Notes: generated from the letters alone by a model not told the origin. Shown: positions 19,178-28,641, numbered from the stretch's first letter. The stretch is DNA of 64,000 bases from Novilysobacter antarcticus (GCF_019802285.1 NZ_JAIEUJ010000001.1:558001-622000); one strand, 5' to 3'. A program made the numbers and translations.

Positions 19178-19282
19178 GTTAAGCTGCGGCGCTTAACAAC
19201 GAGGAGCGATGTCCCAATGATTGCCCAGGCGGCTCCCGGACGCCGCAGATCCACAGCTGTCGGGGCGGACAGCAGATGTTGA
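19178..19282 (+). promoter_or_regulatory. Stem-loop and two minute upstream reading frames in the leader of the STAS-like gene
   Basis: A 7-6-7 inverted repeat (GTTAAGC, TGCGGC, GCTTAAC) occupies 19178-19197. GAGGAG follows, then ATG TCC CAA TGA at 19209-19220. This overlaps a second ATG at 19217 that opens a 21-codon frame ending in TGA at 19280-19282. That stop shares its A with an ATG of the next gene (TGATG). The only good ribosome site is before the three-codon frame, so the real gene may be translated by coupling. This is read from sequence only. Confidence 0.4.
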
Positions 19283-19695
19283 TGGAACCGGAGCCCAGCA
19301 CCCTCGTTGTCGACGGATCCAGCTTTCAGATCGGGTTCCGTCGCGACGGCGACTGCTTGCGCGCGTCGGTCACAGGAGTTACCGGCAGCCTGGAAGCATC
19401 CAAGGAGTATTGGACGCTTATTGCCAAGGAAACGCTCAACGCTTGCCTCGCAACGCTGTTGGTGGTTGACGGCACAGCCGGCAGCTCATTGACCTTGGCT
19501 GAGTTGGAGCAGTTCATTCAGCACTTGAGCGAGCTGGGCCTGGACAAAGTGCGTACGGCCTACGTTGGTTCGGATACGGCGCACTCCTGGCAGAACGAAA
19601 CCGCCGAGATCCTCGCCCGCGAGCGGGGCTTCGTCGCGCGCGTGTTCGACATCGAGTCGGAAGCCTCGCGGTGGCTGCGTCACGGACAGCTTTGA
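19276..19695 (+). CDS. STAS/SpoIIAA-like hypothetical protein
   Basis: 139 residues; an ATG two codons later (19282) overlaps the stop of a tiny upstream frame and may be the true start. The alternating strand-helix pattern (FQIGFRRDGDCLRASVTG, LLVVDGTAGSSLTLAELEQF) and the end FDIESEASRWLR resemble SpoIIAA-like/STAS single-domain proteins, which bind partner proteins or lipids. The match is a general impression, not a motif-based call. No catalytic signature is visible. It is convergent with tex, 22 bases apart. Confidence 0.5.
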   Translation: MLMEPEPSTLVVDGSSFQIGFRRDGDCLRASVTGVTGSLEASKEYWTLIAKETLNACLATLLVVDGTAGSSLTLAELEQFIQHLSELGLDKVRTAYVGSDTAHSWQNETAEILARERGFVARVFDIESEASRWLRHGQL

Positions 19696-19717
19696 GACTC
19701 GCCCAGACGCACCAGTC

Positions 19718-22126
19718 TCAGTTCTTTTCCTTGGCCCGCGCGAATGCAGCCGCCAGCGCGTTGTTTGCCGGAGGTGCCATCGGCCGGGCAGGCGCCTTGG
19801 CGGGTGCGGAGCGGCGGGTGTCATTGGTTTGACGGGCGCGTGACCGTTCAGCAGCAGCGGGTGTCGCCGGCGGTGGCGTTTCCTCCAACCTGCAGGTCAG
19901 GGCGATGCGCTTGCGCGGAATGTCGACCTCCAGCACCTTCACCTTGATCACATCGCCCGCCTTGACCACCTCGCGCGGATCCTTGACGTAGCGGTCGGCC
20001 AGCATCGAGATGTGGACCAGGCCGTCCTGGTGCACGCCGATGTCGACGAACGCGCCGAAAGCCGCCACGTTGCTGACCACGCCTTCAAGGACCATGCCCG
20101 GCTTCAGGTCCTTGATCTCCTGAACGTCGTCGGCGAAGCGGGCGGCTTTGAACTCGGGACGCGGGTCGCGGCCGGGCTTTTCCAGTTCCTTGAGGATGTC
20201 GCGCACGGTCGGCAAGCCAAAGCGCTCGTCGGTGTAGGCGGTTGCATCGATGCTGCGCAGGAATCCGCTGTCACCGATCAGCTGCTTCACCCCGCGGCCG
20301 CTCTGCTGGACGATGCGTTCCACCACCGGATACGCCTCGGGATGCACCGATGACGCATCCAGCGGCTCGTCGCCGTTTGCCACACGCAGGAAGCCGGCGC
20401 ACTGCTCGAAGGTCTTCTCGCCGAGGCGCGGCACCTTGAGCAGCGATTTGCGGTTGTTGAAGGCGCCGTTCTGGTCGCGGTAGACGACGACGTTCTCGGC
20501 GACGGTCGAACTCAGGCCCGAGACGCGGGCGAGCAGGGCGGCCGAGGCCGTGTTGACGTCCACGCCCACCGCGTTGACGCAATCCTCGACCCGCGCGTCC
20601 AGCGCACGGGCAAGGCGATAGGCGTCCACGTCGTGCTGGTACTGGCCGACGCCGATCGCCTTGGGCTCGATCTTGACCAGTTCCGCCAGTGGATCCTGCA
20701 GCCGGCGTGCGATCGACACCGCGCCGCGCAGGGAGACGTCCAGATCCGGGAACTCGCGCGCCGCCAGCTCTGAGGCCGAGTACACGGATGCGCCGGCTTC
20801 GCTGACGACGATTTTCTGCATCTTCAGCTCGGGCGCCATCTTGATCAGGTCGCCGGCCAGCTTGTCGGTCTCGCGCGATGCGGTGCCGTTGCCGATGGCG
20901 ATCAGTTGCACGCCGTGCTTCACGCACATCGCCCGCAGCAGGTGCAGGGAGCCGTCCCACTGGTTGCGCGGCTGGTGCGGGAAGATGGTGTCGGTGGCGA
21001 CCAGCTTGCCGGTCGCGTCGACCACTGCGACCTTGACCCCGGTGCGCAGGCCCGGGTCCAGCCCGAGCACCGCCTTGGGTCCGGCGGGAGCGGCCAGCAA
21101 CAGGTCTTTGAGGTTGTCGCCGAAGATGGCGATGGCTTCTGCCTCAGCCTTCTCGCGCGCCTGGCCGAACAGGTCCAGCAGCAGGTGCAGGTGCAGCTTG
21201 GCCTTCCAGGTGAGCCGGCAGGCGTTGAGAAGCCAGGCGTCGGCGGGACGGTTGCGATTGGCGACACCTGCGTGATGCGCTACCCGCGCCTCCGCCTGCG
21301 CATGGCCGGCGTCCGCGTCACTGCCCGGGTCAAGGTCGAGCTGGATGAATTCTTCGCGGCGCGCGCGCAGCAGCGCGAGCAGCCGGTGCGACGGGATCCT
21401 GGACAGTGGTTCGGCGTGGTCGAAATAGTCGCGGTATTTGGCGCCCTCGTTTTCCTTCCCCTCGATGACGCGCGCGCGGATCACGCCCACGTCCTTCAGC
21501 CACTCCCGCAGCTCGCCGACCAGCGCCGCGTCCTCGCCCCAGCGCTCCATCAGGATCGCGCGGGCGCCCTCCAGCGCCGCCTTGACGTCGTCCACGCCCT
21601 TTTCAGCATCGACGAATGCAGCGGCTGCGGTTTCCGGTACCTGCGATGGATCATCCAGCAGGCCGTCGGCAAGCGGCTCCAGGCCGGCCTCGCGCGCAAT
21701 CTGGGCGCGGGTGCGACGCTTGCGCTTGTAGGGGAGGTAGAGGTCTTCCAGACGGGATTTGCTGTCTGCCGCCTCGATATCCGCGCGCAGCTCATCGCTC
21801 AGCTTGCCCTGCTCCTCGATACTTGCCAGCACGGTGGCGCGTCGGTCCTCCAGCTCGCGCAGGTAGATCAGTCGCGTCTCCAGGTTGCGCAGCTGGGTGT
21901 CGTCCAGGCCTTCGGTGACTTCCTTGCGGTAGCGCGCGATGAAAGGGACTGTCGCACCTTCATCCAACAGACCGATCGCGGCGAGCACCTGGGCCGGGCG
22001 GGCACCGATCTCTCCCGCGATGGTCCCCGCGATCTGCGCGGCCACACGGACAGCGTGGCGGGCGTCGGTCGCAGCGGCGGCTTTACTGGAGGGTGTATCG
22101 GTGGGCGTGACGGTGGCTTGGGGCAT
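19718..22126 (-). CDS. tex: Tex family transcription accessory / RNA-binding protein
   Basis: 802 residues, full length for Tex. The order is: helical N-terminal region, YqgF/RNase H-like domain ([17 protein letters not shown]), helix-hairpin-helix repeats ([19 protein letters not shown]), and an S1 RNA-binding domain ([19 protein letters not shown]). A basic, Pro/Ala-rich tail ends the protein. Tex binds nucleic acids and affects transcription and fitness; its exact mechanism is unsettled. An Ala-rich insert precedes the conserved N-terminal [14 protein letters not shown]. The gene reads alone, with the reductase gene fpr upstream in the same direction, 122 bases away. Confidence 0.95.
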   Translation of the reverse strand: MPQATVTPTDTPSSKAAAATDARHAVRVAAQIAGTIAGEIGARPAQVLAAIGLLDEGATVPFIARYRKEVTEGLDDTQLRNLETRLIYLRELEDRRATVLASIEEQGKLSDELRADIEAADSKSRLEDLYLPYKRKRRTRAQIAREAGLEPLADGLLDDPSQVPETAAAAFVDAEKGVDDVKAALEGARAILMERWGEDAALVGELREWLKDVGVIRARVIEGKENEGAKYRDYFDHAEPLSRIPSHRLLALLRARREEFIQLDLDPGSDADAGHAQAEARVAHHAGVANRNRPADAWLLNACRLTWKAKLHLHLLLDLFGQAREKAEAEAIAIFGDNLKDLLLAAPAGPKAVLGLDPGLRTGVKVAVVDATGKLVATDTIFPHQPRNQWDGSLHLLRAMCVKHGVQLIAIGNGTASRETDKLAGDLIKMAPELKMQKIVVSEAGASVYSASELAAREFPDLDVSLRGAVSIARRLQDPLAELVKIEPKAIGVGQYQHDVDAYRLARALDARVEDCVNAVGVDVNTASAALLARVSGLSSTVAENVVVYRDQNGAFNNRKSLLKVPRLGEKTFEQCAGFLRVANGDEPLDASSVHPEAYPVVERIVQQSGRGVKQLIGDSGFLRSIDATAYTDERFGLPTVRDILKELEKPGRDPRPEFKAARFADDVQEIKDLKPGMVLEGVVSNVAAFGAFVDIGVHQDGLVHISMLADRYVKDPREVVKAGDVIKVKVLEVDIPRKRIALTCRLEETPPPATPAAAERSRARQTNDTRRSAPAKAPARPMAPPANNALAAAFARAKEKN

Positions 22127-22248
22127 TGCGGTAGGACCTTGCTGAAAGCGGGCCCCGCAGCGCGGGGAGGCCGATTGTGGCCGCGCCCGTGCAAGTGGGG
22201 AAGCCGTTGACAGGGAACGCTCCGGCGCTTACTGCCGCAGTGCGTCGT

Positions 22249-23058
22249 TCATTTCTCGACGAATGCGCGCTCGAACACGTAGTCCCCGGGAACCCCGATG
22301 CGCGGTGCGGCAGTGAACCCGTGGCCATCCAGGAGGGCGCGGAAGTCCGCCAGCATCTGTGGGCTGCCACACACCATCGCTCGGTCGTGCGCAGGGTCCA
22401 GCGGCTCGATGCCCAGCTGTTCCATGAGCTGCCCACTGGCCATGAGGTCCGTCAGGCGTCCGCGGTGATCGTCACCGTCAAAGACGAACGGCTCGCGGGT
22501 AACCGCCGGGTAGTAGCGCAGCTTGGCGCTGATCTCCTCGCCGAGGAACTGGTGGTTGGGCAGCTCTTTGAGAATGTAGTCCCGGTACGCAAGATCAGCC
22601 TCCCGGCGCACGCCGTGGGTCAGGATGATCCTCTCGAACCGCTCGTACACTTCCGGGTCCTTGATGATCGACAGCCATGGCGCGAAGCCGGTGCCGGTGC
22701 CCAGCAGATAGAGGTTCCGCCCCGGGTGCAGGTCATGGATCAGCAGCGTGCCGGTGGGCTTGCGACCGATGCGGATGGCATCGCCGGGCTTGATGTGCTG
22801 GAGACGGGACGTCAACGGGCCGTTGGCCACCTTGATGGAGAAGAACTCAAGCTGCTCCTCCCAGTTCGCGCTGGCGATCGAATAGGCACGCATCAGCGGC
22901 TTGGTCGATCCGTCGGGCTGTGGAATATCCAGACCGATCATCACGAACTGCCCGTTCTCGAACCGGAAGCCGTCGTCGCGGGTGGTGGTAAAGCTGAAGT
23001 AGTCGTCCGTCCAGTGACGGACGTCCAGCACGGTTTCGGTGCCGAAGGCAGATGACAT
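22249..23058 (-). CDS. fpr: Ferredoxin--NADP+ reductase
   Basis: 269 residues, the size of bacterial subclass II reductases. FAD-binding RAYSIAS and the NADPH-binding GTGTGFAPWLSI are present, as is the C-terminal VFERAFVEK ending in the position that stacks on FAD. The enzyme passes electrons between NADPH and ferredoxin or flavodoxin, often in oxidative-stress and Fe-S repair. No ferredoxin gene is adjacent. It is likely monocistronic. Confidence 0.94.
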   Translation of the reverse strand: MSSAFGTETVLDVRHWTDDYFSFTTTRDDGFRFENGQFVMIGLDIPQPDGSTKPLMRAYSIASANWEEQLEFFSIKVANGPLTSRLQHIKPGDAIRIGRKPTGTLLIHDLHPGRNLYLLGTGTGFAPWLSIIKDPEVYERFERIILTHGVRREADLAYRDYILKELPNHQFLGEEISAKLRYYPAVTREPFVFDGDDHRGRLTDLMASGQLMEQLGIEPLDPAHDRAMVCGSPQMLADFRALLDGHGFTAAPRIGVPGDYVFERAFVEK

Positions 23059-23146
23059 GGCTGAGGTTACTGCGTGGGGGACGTGGGAATGCGCATTTTA
23101 GCCGATCGGGCCGGGCGGGCCCGCCCCCGATCGGTTGGCATATCCG

Positions 23147-23569
23147 TCAGCGGACCACCGTCACCGGCACGCCGGCCTGGGCGATCACCTTGGTCGCGGT
23201 GGAGCCGAGCAGGAAACCCCGCAGCGCCGAGCGTCCACGCGAGCCCATGACGATCAGGTCTACCGCATCGTTGGCGGCGATCTCGACGATGGCCTTGTCG
23301 GCATCCTCGACCACCGCGCGTGCGTCGAATTCCAGTCCGGCAGCGCTCAACGCAGCGCGGGCATCCTTCAGCGCGTAGCGGCTGTTGTCGGCGTGGTAAT
23401 CCAGCGTCCCCTGAGTGCCCAGCGCCTCCTTCACACCGGCGAGCAGGGGCACGTCGGCGTGGAGCAGGATGATCTGCGCCGGCGTGGCCAGGCTCTTGGC
23501 GAGTTTGGCCACGAAGTTCGCGGCACGGGTGCTGTTTTCGCTGCCGTCAACGGCAAGGAGGATCTTCAT
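23147..23569 (-). CDS. Universal stress protein (UspA family)
   Basis: 140 residues with one Usp domain: ILLAVDGSENSTRAANFV at the N-terminus and the ATP-binding-type loop VMGSRGRSALRGFLLGSTA at the C-terminus (G-2x-G-9x-G-S/T). Such proteins help cells survive starvation or oxygen limitation. A well-placed FNR/Anr-type box upstream suggests induction at low oxygen. It stands alone between fpr and the ABC1-kinase gene. Confidence 0.93.
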   Translation of the reverse strand: MKILLAVDGSENSTRAANFVAKLAKSLATPAQIILLHADVPLLAGVKEALGTQGTLDYHADNSRYALKDARAALSAAGLEFDARAVVEDADKAIVEIAANDAVDLIVMGSRGRSALRGFLLGSTATKVIAQAGVPVTVVR

Positions 23570-23592
23570 TCACGGGGCTCCGGTAATCGTTA

Positions 23593-23640
23593 TGCGGCAA
23601 CTATGAACGTTATCGCCCGACAGCGCTTGATTGAGGTCAA
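23593..23640 (-). promoter_or_regulatory. FNR/Anr-type class II promoter of the universal stress gene
   Basis: The strand-symmetric box TTGAT-TGAG-GTCAA lies at 23627-23640 and matches nine of ten conserved FNR bases (TTGAT-N4-ATCAA). On the minus strand a -10-like CATAGT occupies 23605-23600, giving a start near 23593. The box centre then falls close to -41, the classic class II activator position. The leader would be about 23 bases. Confidence 0.6.
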
Positions 23641-23651
23641 AAGTCTCCAGG

Positions 23652-25451
23652 TCAGCGTGGTCCGCGTTCTTCCCGCGGCTTGGCACGTCGATCGCCGAGC
23701 AATGCGCTGAGCACGATTGCGACGCCCAGTCCCGCGCCCAGCGCCAGCAACACCATCGCGACGGCCGGATAACCGAGCAATTTCGGCCCCTCGCCGGCGC
23801 GCATCATGAACGCTGCGGCGAGGATCAGCGCGGCGGTGACCGCGCCGGCGGCGATCCGGTTGGCGATCTTCTGCAGTGCTTCCAGCAACTGCGAATTGTC
23901 CAGGCCGGTGATCCGCATCTGGAGGCGGTTGTCAGCCAGCAGCGAAAGCGCATCGCCGATCTTGCGCGGGGCCTCGCGCAGCAACTCGTGCAGCTCGATC
24001 ATTTCCCCGGCAAGATTGGACGGCGAGAGCGTCTTGCGCAGCCGCTCGCGCATCACATGTTGCAGGTGGTCCTCCACGAGGCTCTTGACGTCCATGTTGG
24101 GGTCCAGCGCCACGCAGACCGATTCCAGGCTGAGCAGCGTCTTGCCCAGCAGGCTCATCTCCGGCGGCGTACGCAGCCCGCACGCGGTTGCAATGCGCGC
24201 CAGGTCGAGCACCAGGCGCCCCTCGGACATATGGGTGCCGTGGCTGCGAGTGGAGTGGGCGGCGTAACGCGACACCAGCTGGCTGACCTCGCGCAGGTAG
24301 GTCTCGCTGTCGAAGTCCTCCAGCCGCGTGCCCATGGCGATGCCCTCGGCAGCGACATCCTCGCCGCGCCCATCCACTGCGGCGAAGAGCAGCTTCAGCA
24401 GCCGCTCGCGCTGCTTGGGCGGGACGTGCGCGACCATGCCCAGGTCGAAGACCGCCAGACGCCCGTCGTCGGTGACCAGCAGGTTGCCGGGGTGGGGATC
24501 GGCGTGGATCTCGCCATGGATGAAGGTCTGGTCCAGATAGCCGCGCATCAGTGCGGTGGCCAGATGGCCCATCGGCTCCTCGGCACGACGCATGCCGCTG
24601 ATCTGGGTGACCTTGGTACCGACCACAAGCTCCATGGTCAGAAGCCGGGTGCGGGTCAGGTCCCAGACTGGCTTGGGAACAGTCAGCTCCGGATACTCGG
24701 CGAAATGCTCGCCGAAGCGTTCGAGGTTTTCCGCCTCGGCGCGGTAGTCCAGCTCGGCCAGCAGCGTCTTGCGGAACTCGTGGACCCAATCGGCGAAGTG
24801 GATGCGCCGGCCCAGGTCGGTTGCCTGGTCCACCCGGCCCGCAATCGATGCCAAAGCGTCCAGATCGGCCCGAATCTGCTCAACCGCGTGCGGGCGTTGC
24901 ACCTTCACCGCGACCGCGGTGCCGTCGCGCAGGGTGGCGCGGTGTACCTGGGCCAGCGACGCGCAGCCCAGCGGTTGTTCGTCGAAACTGGCGTAAGCCT
25001 TGGTCAGGCGGAACCCGAGTGCGTCTTCGATCGCCTCGCGTACCACCGGGAAAGGCAGCGGGGAGACGTCGTCCTGCATCCGTTCCAGCGCGTCGACGTA
25101 TTCCTGCGGGACCATGTCCGGGCGCGTGGAAAGAGTCTGGCCGATCTTGACGAAGGTGGGACCGAGCGCCTCCAGGTCATCGACGAACTGCTCCGCCGTG
25201 CCATCGGCGGGTACCGGCTCGGCGCTGTCGAGCGCGTCGCTGAGGTCCAGACCGCCAAACACGCCTGAATTGCGGTACTTGAGCAGGAAGCCGATGATCC
25301 GCGCGGTCCGCGCCAGACCGTGCTCTACGCCTGGCTCCTTCTCCCTGGCTGGCGTCGGCAATTGCCCGTCCGGGACATCGTCCGGAGTTGTATCCGTTTT
25401 CGGGGGCAGGACGTCATTGCTGCGTGCAGTATCTGGCATGTTGGTCTCCAT
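23652..25451 (-). CDS. ABC1/UbiB-like atypical protein kinase
   Basis: 599 residues. The ABC1/ADCK/UbiB signature is clear: the KxGQ motif (PTFVKIGQTLSTRPDMVP), ATP-lysine AVKVQRP, HADPHPGNLLV and the DFG-equivalent DLGMVAHVPP. Two C-terminal membrane helices close the protein. Members assist ubiquinone biosynthesis or lipid-related processes through ATPase activity. This is not with ubiE/ubiJ, so it is probably a paralogue rather than the biosynthetic UbiB. The N-terminal 50 residues are Pro/Asp-rich. An ATG 12 bases downstream is an alternative start. It is divergent from the DUF488 gene. Confidence 0.9.
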   Translation of the reverse strand: METNMPDTARSNDVLPPKTDTTPDDVPDGQLPTPAREKEPGVEHGLARTARIIGFLLKYRNSGVFGGLDLSDALDSAEPVPADGTAEQFVDDLEALGPTFVKIGQTLSTRPDMVPQEYVDALERMQDDVSPLPFPVVREAIEDALGFRLTKAYASFDEQPLGCASLAQVHRATLRDGTAVAVKVQRPHAVEQIRADLDALASIAGRVDQATDLGRRIHFADWVHEFRKTLLAELDYRAEAENLERFGEHFAEYPELTVPKPVWDLTRTRLLTMELVVGTKVTQISGMRRAEEPMGHLATALMRGYLDQTFIHGEIHADPHPGNLLVTDDGRLAVFDLGMVAHVPPKQRERLLKLLFAAVDGRGEDVAAEGIAMGTRLEDFDSETYLREVSQLVSRYAAHSTRSHGTHMSEGRLVLDLARIATACGLRTPPEMSLLGKTLLSLESVCVALDPNMDVKSLVEDHLQHVMRERLRKTLSPSNLAGEMIELHELLREAPRKIGDALSLLADNRLQMRITGLDNSQLLEALQKIANRIAAGAVTAALILAAAFMMRAGEGPKLLGYPAVAMVLLALGAGLGVAIVLSALLGDRRAKPREERGPR

Positions 25452-25518
25452 GAATGCCGATACCGTATCGGGGAAGGCGTCAACGTCGCTTCACGGGTCG
25501 GCTGGCACCCTGAGAACC

Positions 25519-26073
25519 ATGTCAAGTTCCGCCGAAACGCTCTGGACGATTGGGCACTCCACCCGCGAGTGGTCGGTCTTCGTGGGCATGCTGAAGGACG
25601 CGGGGATTACCGCTCTGGTCGATGTGCGCCGGTTTCCAGGCTCCCGGCGCAACCCGCAGTTCAGCGCCGAGGCGATGGCGCGGGAGATGCAAGATACGGG
25701 AATCCTTTTCGTTCCGATGACCGATCTGGGCGGGCGACGCAAGGTCGATCCCAACACCCACAACACGGCCTGGCGCAATGACAGTTTCCGCGGCTACGCC
25801 GACTACATGGAGACGACCGGATACCAGGCGGCCCGTGACCGCTTGGCGGAGCTGGCCCGCCAGGAGCGGGTGGCGATCATGTGCGCCGAGGCCGTGTGGT
25901 GGCAGTGTCACCGCGGGCTCATCTCGGATGATTTCAAGGCGCACGGTTGGGAGGTCATCCACCTGATGGCGCCGGGACGCAGCGAGGAGCATCCCTATAC
26001 CTCAGCGGCGCGGATCGTCGATGGCAAGCTGGACTACTCCGCGCCCGAACCGCCGCAGGCGTCCTTGTTCTGA
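25519..26073 (+). CDS. DUF488 family protein
   Basis: 184 residues from the ATG just before the conserved domain; an in-frame ATG at 25450 would add 23 low-complexity residues and overlap the start of the divergent kinase gene. Family hallmarks are present: TLWTIGHSTR, ALVDVRRFPGSRRNPQF and the Cys/Trp motif CAEAVWWQCHRGLISD. The domain is widespread and its biochemical role is unknown. It ends ten bases before the convergent ABC transporter gene. Confidence 0.88.
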   Translation: MSSSAETLWTIGHSTREWSVFVGMLKDAGITALVDVRRFPGSRRNPQFSAEAMAREMQDTGILFVPMTDLGGRRKVDPNTHNTAWRNDSFRGYADYMETTGYQAARDRLAELARQERVAIMCAEAVWWQCHRGLISDDFKAHGWEVIHLMAPGRSEEHPYTSAARIVDGKLDYSAPEPPQASLF

Positions 26074-26083
26074 GGCGCGAGCG

Positions 26084-27967
26084 TCAGCGATAGCCCGCCG
26101 CCTGCAGTTCAAACAGTTCCGCGTAGCGGCCGCCGGCAGCCAGCAACTCCTCGTGGGTGCCGCTTGCTTCCAGGCCGCCGTCGGCCAGCACCAGTATCCG
26201 GTCGGCCATCCGCACGCTGGAGAAGCGATGTGAAATCAGCACCGCGGTCTTGCCCGATGACAACTCCTTGAAGCGCTGGAAGACCTCGAATTCGGCGCGC
26301 GCGTCCAGCGCTGCGGTCGGTTCGTCCAGGATCATCACCTGCGCGTCGCGCATGTAGGCCCGGGCGATCGCGATCTTCTGCCACTCGCCGCCTGACAGGT
26401 CCACACCGGTCTTGAAGCGCCGGCCGATCAGCTGCTCGTAGCGATCTGGCAGGCGCTCGATCATCTCCTCGGCCATCGCCCGTCGCGCGGACTCACGGAT
26501 CCGGACCTGGTCGTCCATGGCGTTGATCTGACCCACGCCGATGTTCTCGCCGACGGTGAGGTGATACCGCACGAAGTCCTGGAAGATCACGCCGACGTTT
26601 GCGCGGAGATCGTCCAGGTCGTATTCGCGCAGGTCACGCCCGTCCAGCAGAATCCGCCCCTCCACCGGGTCGTAGAGTCGCGCCAACAGCTTCACCAGGG
26701 TGGTTTTTCCCGCACCGTTCTCGCCCACCAGGGCGAGCACCTCGCCGGCCCGCAGCTCGAAATCCAGACCCCGCAGCGCCCACTTGTTGGAGTCCGGGTA
26801 GCGGAAGCCGACGTTCTCGAATACGAAGCCGGTGCGTATCGGCTGCGGGAACGGTGCGGCGTCGGCCGGGGAGATGATCTTGGGTTGGGTCGCAAAGAAG
26901 GAGAACAGGTCGTCCAGATACAGCGCCTGACCGGCGACCTGGGAGAAGCCGACCAGCAGGCCTTCGAGCAACTGGCGCAGGCGACGGAAGCTGCCGGCCA
27001 GGAACGTCAGGTCGCCGATGCTGAAGTCGCCGCGCACGGTGCGCCAGGCGATGTAGGCGTAGGCAGCGTAGTAGCCCAGCGTCCCCAGTGCGGCGAGCGC
27101 CGAACCCCACAGCGCGCGTCGCCGGGCCAGCGCGCGGTTGACGAGATAGAACTTGTCGGCCAGCTCGGTATAGCGCGCTACCAGGAACCGGTGGAGGTTG
27201 AAGATCTTGACTTCCTTGGCCGTCTCCACGCTTGCGCCCATCTGGCGCACGTACTCCAGTTGCCGGCGTTCCGGCGTCCAGGCGAAGTTGATCGAATAGC
27301 CCAGCGCGTTGAAGTGCGCCTCGCCGAGGAACGCGGGAATCAGCGCCACCGCGAGCAGGGCAATCAGCCACGGCGCGTACACCAGCAGCCCGATCCCGAA
27401 GCTGACCACCGTGATTGCGTCCTGCAGCTGGCCGAACAGCTGGCTGAGCAGGTTCATGCGTCCCATCGTCTGGCGACGCGCGCGATCCAGCTTGTCCTGC
27501 AGGTCGGGATCCTCGAAGTCCTGCAGGTCGAGGGTCGCGGCATGTTCCATCAGGCGGACGCTGGTCGCGTTGGTGAACAGCTCCGAAAGCAACCCGTCAC
27601 CGTAGCTGGTCAGCCGCCCGAGCAGGTCCGAGGCGATCGCCAGGCCCAACTCCATCGCCAGCAACGTCGCCAGGTGGTTGAGCTGACCGCTCTGCCACGC
27701 GACCTGGAGGGTCTCGAATGAGGTGCCGATGGCGACCAGACGGATCGCCTCGTCGATGATCAACTTGCCGATGTACAGGGTGGCGATCGGCACCAGCGCG
27801 CGCACCAAGCGCAGGCCGAGGGTCACGAGTGTCAGCGACCGGCTGGTCGCCCAGATCATGCTCAGGAAAGGCGGCAGGTTGCGCAGCGCGTCGAATCGTT
27901 CGCGCAGCGAGGGCTTGGCACTTGGGCGTCGGAGCGGGCCGTGCGTGCCCGTTTTTGCCTCAGCCAT
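26084..27967 (-). CDS. ABC half-exporter (fused permease and ATPase)
   Basis: 627 residues: an N-terminal six-helix exporter domain (residues about 30-340) and a C-terminal ATPase with Walker A GENGAGKTTLVKLL, Q-loop VIFQDFVRYHLTVGENIG, signature DLSGGEWQKIAIARAY, Walker B VMILDEPTAALD and switch His LISHRFSSV. It should work as a homodimer, since no partner half-transporter is adjacent. The signature has Glu-Trp-Gln after SGG rather than the common Gln-Arg-Gln, a feature of one bacterial exporter subgroup. The substrate cannot be read from sequence. Confidence 0.93.
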   Translation of the reverse strand: MAEAKTGTHGPLRRPSAKPSLRERFDALRNLPPFLSMIWATSRSLTLVTLGLRLVRALVPIATLYIGKLIIDEAIRLVAIGTSFETLQVAWQSGQLNHLATLLAMELGLAIASDLLGRLTSYGDGLLSELFTNATSVRLMEHAATLDLQDFEDPDLQDKLDRARRQTMGRMNLLSQLFGQLQDAITVVSFGIGLLVYAPWLIALLAVALIPAFLGEAHFNALGYSINFAWTPERRQLEYVRQMGASVETAKEVKIFNLHRFLVARYTELADKFYLVNRALARRRALWGSALAALGTLGYYAAYAYIAWRTVRGDFSIGDLTFLAGSFRRLRQLLEGLLVGFSQVAGQALYLDDLFSFFATQPKIISPADAAPFPQPIRTGFVFENVGFRYPDSNKWALRGLDFELRAGEVLALVGENGAGKTTLVKLLARLYDPVEGRILLDGRDLREYDLDDLRANVGVIFQDFVRYHLTVGENIGVGQINAMDDQVRIRESARRAMAEEMIERLPDRYEQLIGRRFKTGVDLSGGEWQKIAIARAYMRDAQVMILDEPTAALDARAEFEVFQRFKELSSGKTAVLISHRFSSVRMADRILVLADGGLEASGTHEELLAAGGRYAELFELQAAGYR

Positions 27968-28204
27968 ATCGGTCAGCCCTGAAGCGAGGCGGTGCCTTCG
28001 GTCCGTTCAGGGGGGCACGACAGCGGGAGGCACGGGGGTGAAGACGATTGAAATCCAACGGGCTTTCTTCCTTGGGGCAAAAGGTGCGCGATCGCGCGGA
28101 CCTGGTGAGGGCGCGATTCTGCCAACCCGGCCAGCTGCAATGCGTGAATGCAGTCATGCCGCGTGGGCTGGCTGCCGACGCGAATCCACGCATTTCCCGC
28201 TGGC

Positions 28205-28218
28205 CTGATCAGGGTCAA
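28205..28218 (+). promoter_or_regulatory. FNR/Anr-like box in the 320-base gap before the Cys-rich small protein
   Basis: CTGAT-CAGG-GTCAA matches eight of ten conserved FNR bases. Its centre is 76 bases before the downstream ATG. A class II start would lie near 28253, but the -10 there (GATGCT) is poor. The rest of the gap (27968-28287) shows no gene and no other clear signal. Confidence 0.4.
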
Positions 28219-28287
28219 GGCGCGGGCGATCGATTGGCCGGATGCTGCACCTACACAAAAATCCACGCTCATCAGGAGTTGAAGTCC

Positions 28288-28527
28288 ATGTTGCTCGAAG
28301 TTGAAAAGATCACCTGCGACAAGTGCGGTGATGCCATCCAGAAAGCCATCCTCGCGCAGGACCCGACCGCGCAGGTCACTGTCAACGTCGCCGACCAGCA
28401 GGTCCGCGTCGAGGGCTTGATCACCCAGCAGCAAGCCATCGACGCGTTGGCCGCGGCCGGTTACCCGGCCAGCAACGCCGCGCCGCACAGCGGTGAAGGC
28501 AGTGACTGCTGCGGTGGTTGCTCCTGA
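28288..28527 (+). CDS. Small Cys-rich protein with a heavy-metal-associated-like fold
   Basis: 79 residues, with AGGAG nine bases before the ATG. The pattern MLLEVEKITCDKCGDAIQKA, then AQVTVNVADQQVRVEG, then QAIDALAAAGYPA follows the beta-alpha-beta order of HMA (copper-chaperone) domains, with CDKC at the metal-loop position. The tail ends in CCGGCS, adding three cysteines. It may bind copper, zinc or another soft metal, or carry redox activity. No P-type ATPase is adjacent. An FNR-like box upstream hints at low-oxygen control. Confidence 0.75.
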   Translation: MLLEVEKITCDKCGDAIQKAILAQDPTAQVTVNVADQQVRVEGLITQQQAIDALAAAGYPASNAAPHSGEGSDCCGGCS

Positions 28528-28539
28528 TCGACCGGGATG

Positions 28540-28566
28540 CGCTGGCGGCCAGCGAGGCCGCCAGCG
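28540..28566 (+). terminator. GC-rich hairpin after the Cys-rich small gene
   Basis: A perfect ten-base stem (CGCTGGCGGC with GCCGCCAGCG) around a seven-base loop starts 12 bases after the stop codon. There is no T tract, so it may stabilise the 3' end or act as a weak terminator. Confidence 0.45.
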
Positions 28567-28603
28567 ATGCGGAGCAATACCCGCCGCGCCAGCGCAGGGC
28601 CGT

Positions 28604-28609
28604 TAGAAT
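28604..28609 (+). promoter_or_regulatory. Candidate -10 element of the fumarase gene
   Basis: TAGAAT matches the sigma-70 -10 consensus at five of six bases and lies 33 bases before the GTG start. No good -35 is visible at the right distance. Confidence 0.4.
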
Positions 28610-28641
28610 GGCCATCCCTCCGCCAGCCTGAAGTCCGCGCC

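Noticed and set aside
20906-22210. Plus-strand frame of 434 codons opposite tex
   Set aside because: Tex is complete and conserved on the minus strand. The opposite frame has biased composition and no ribosome site.
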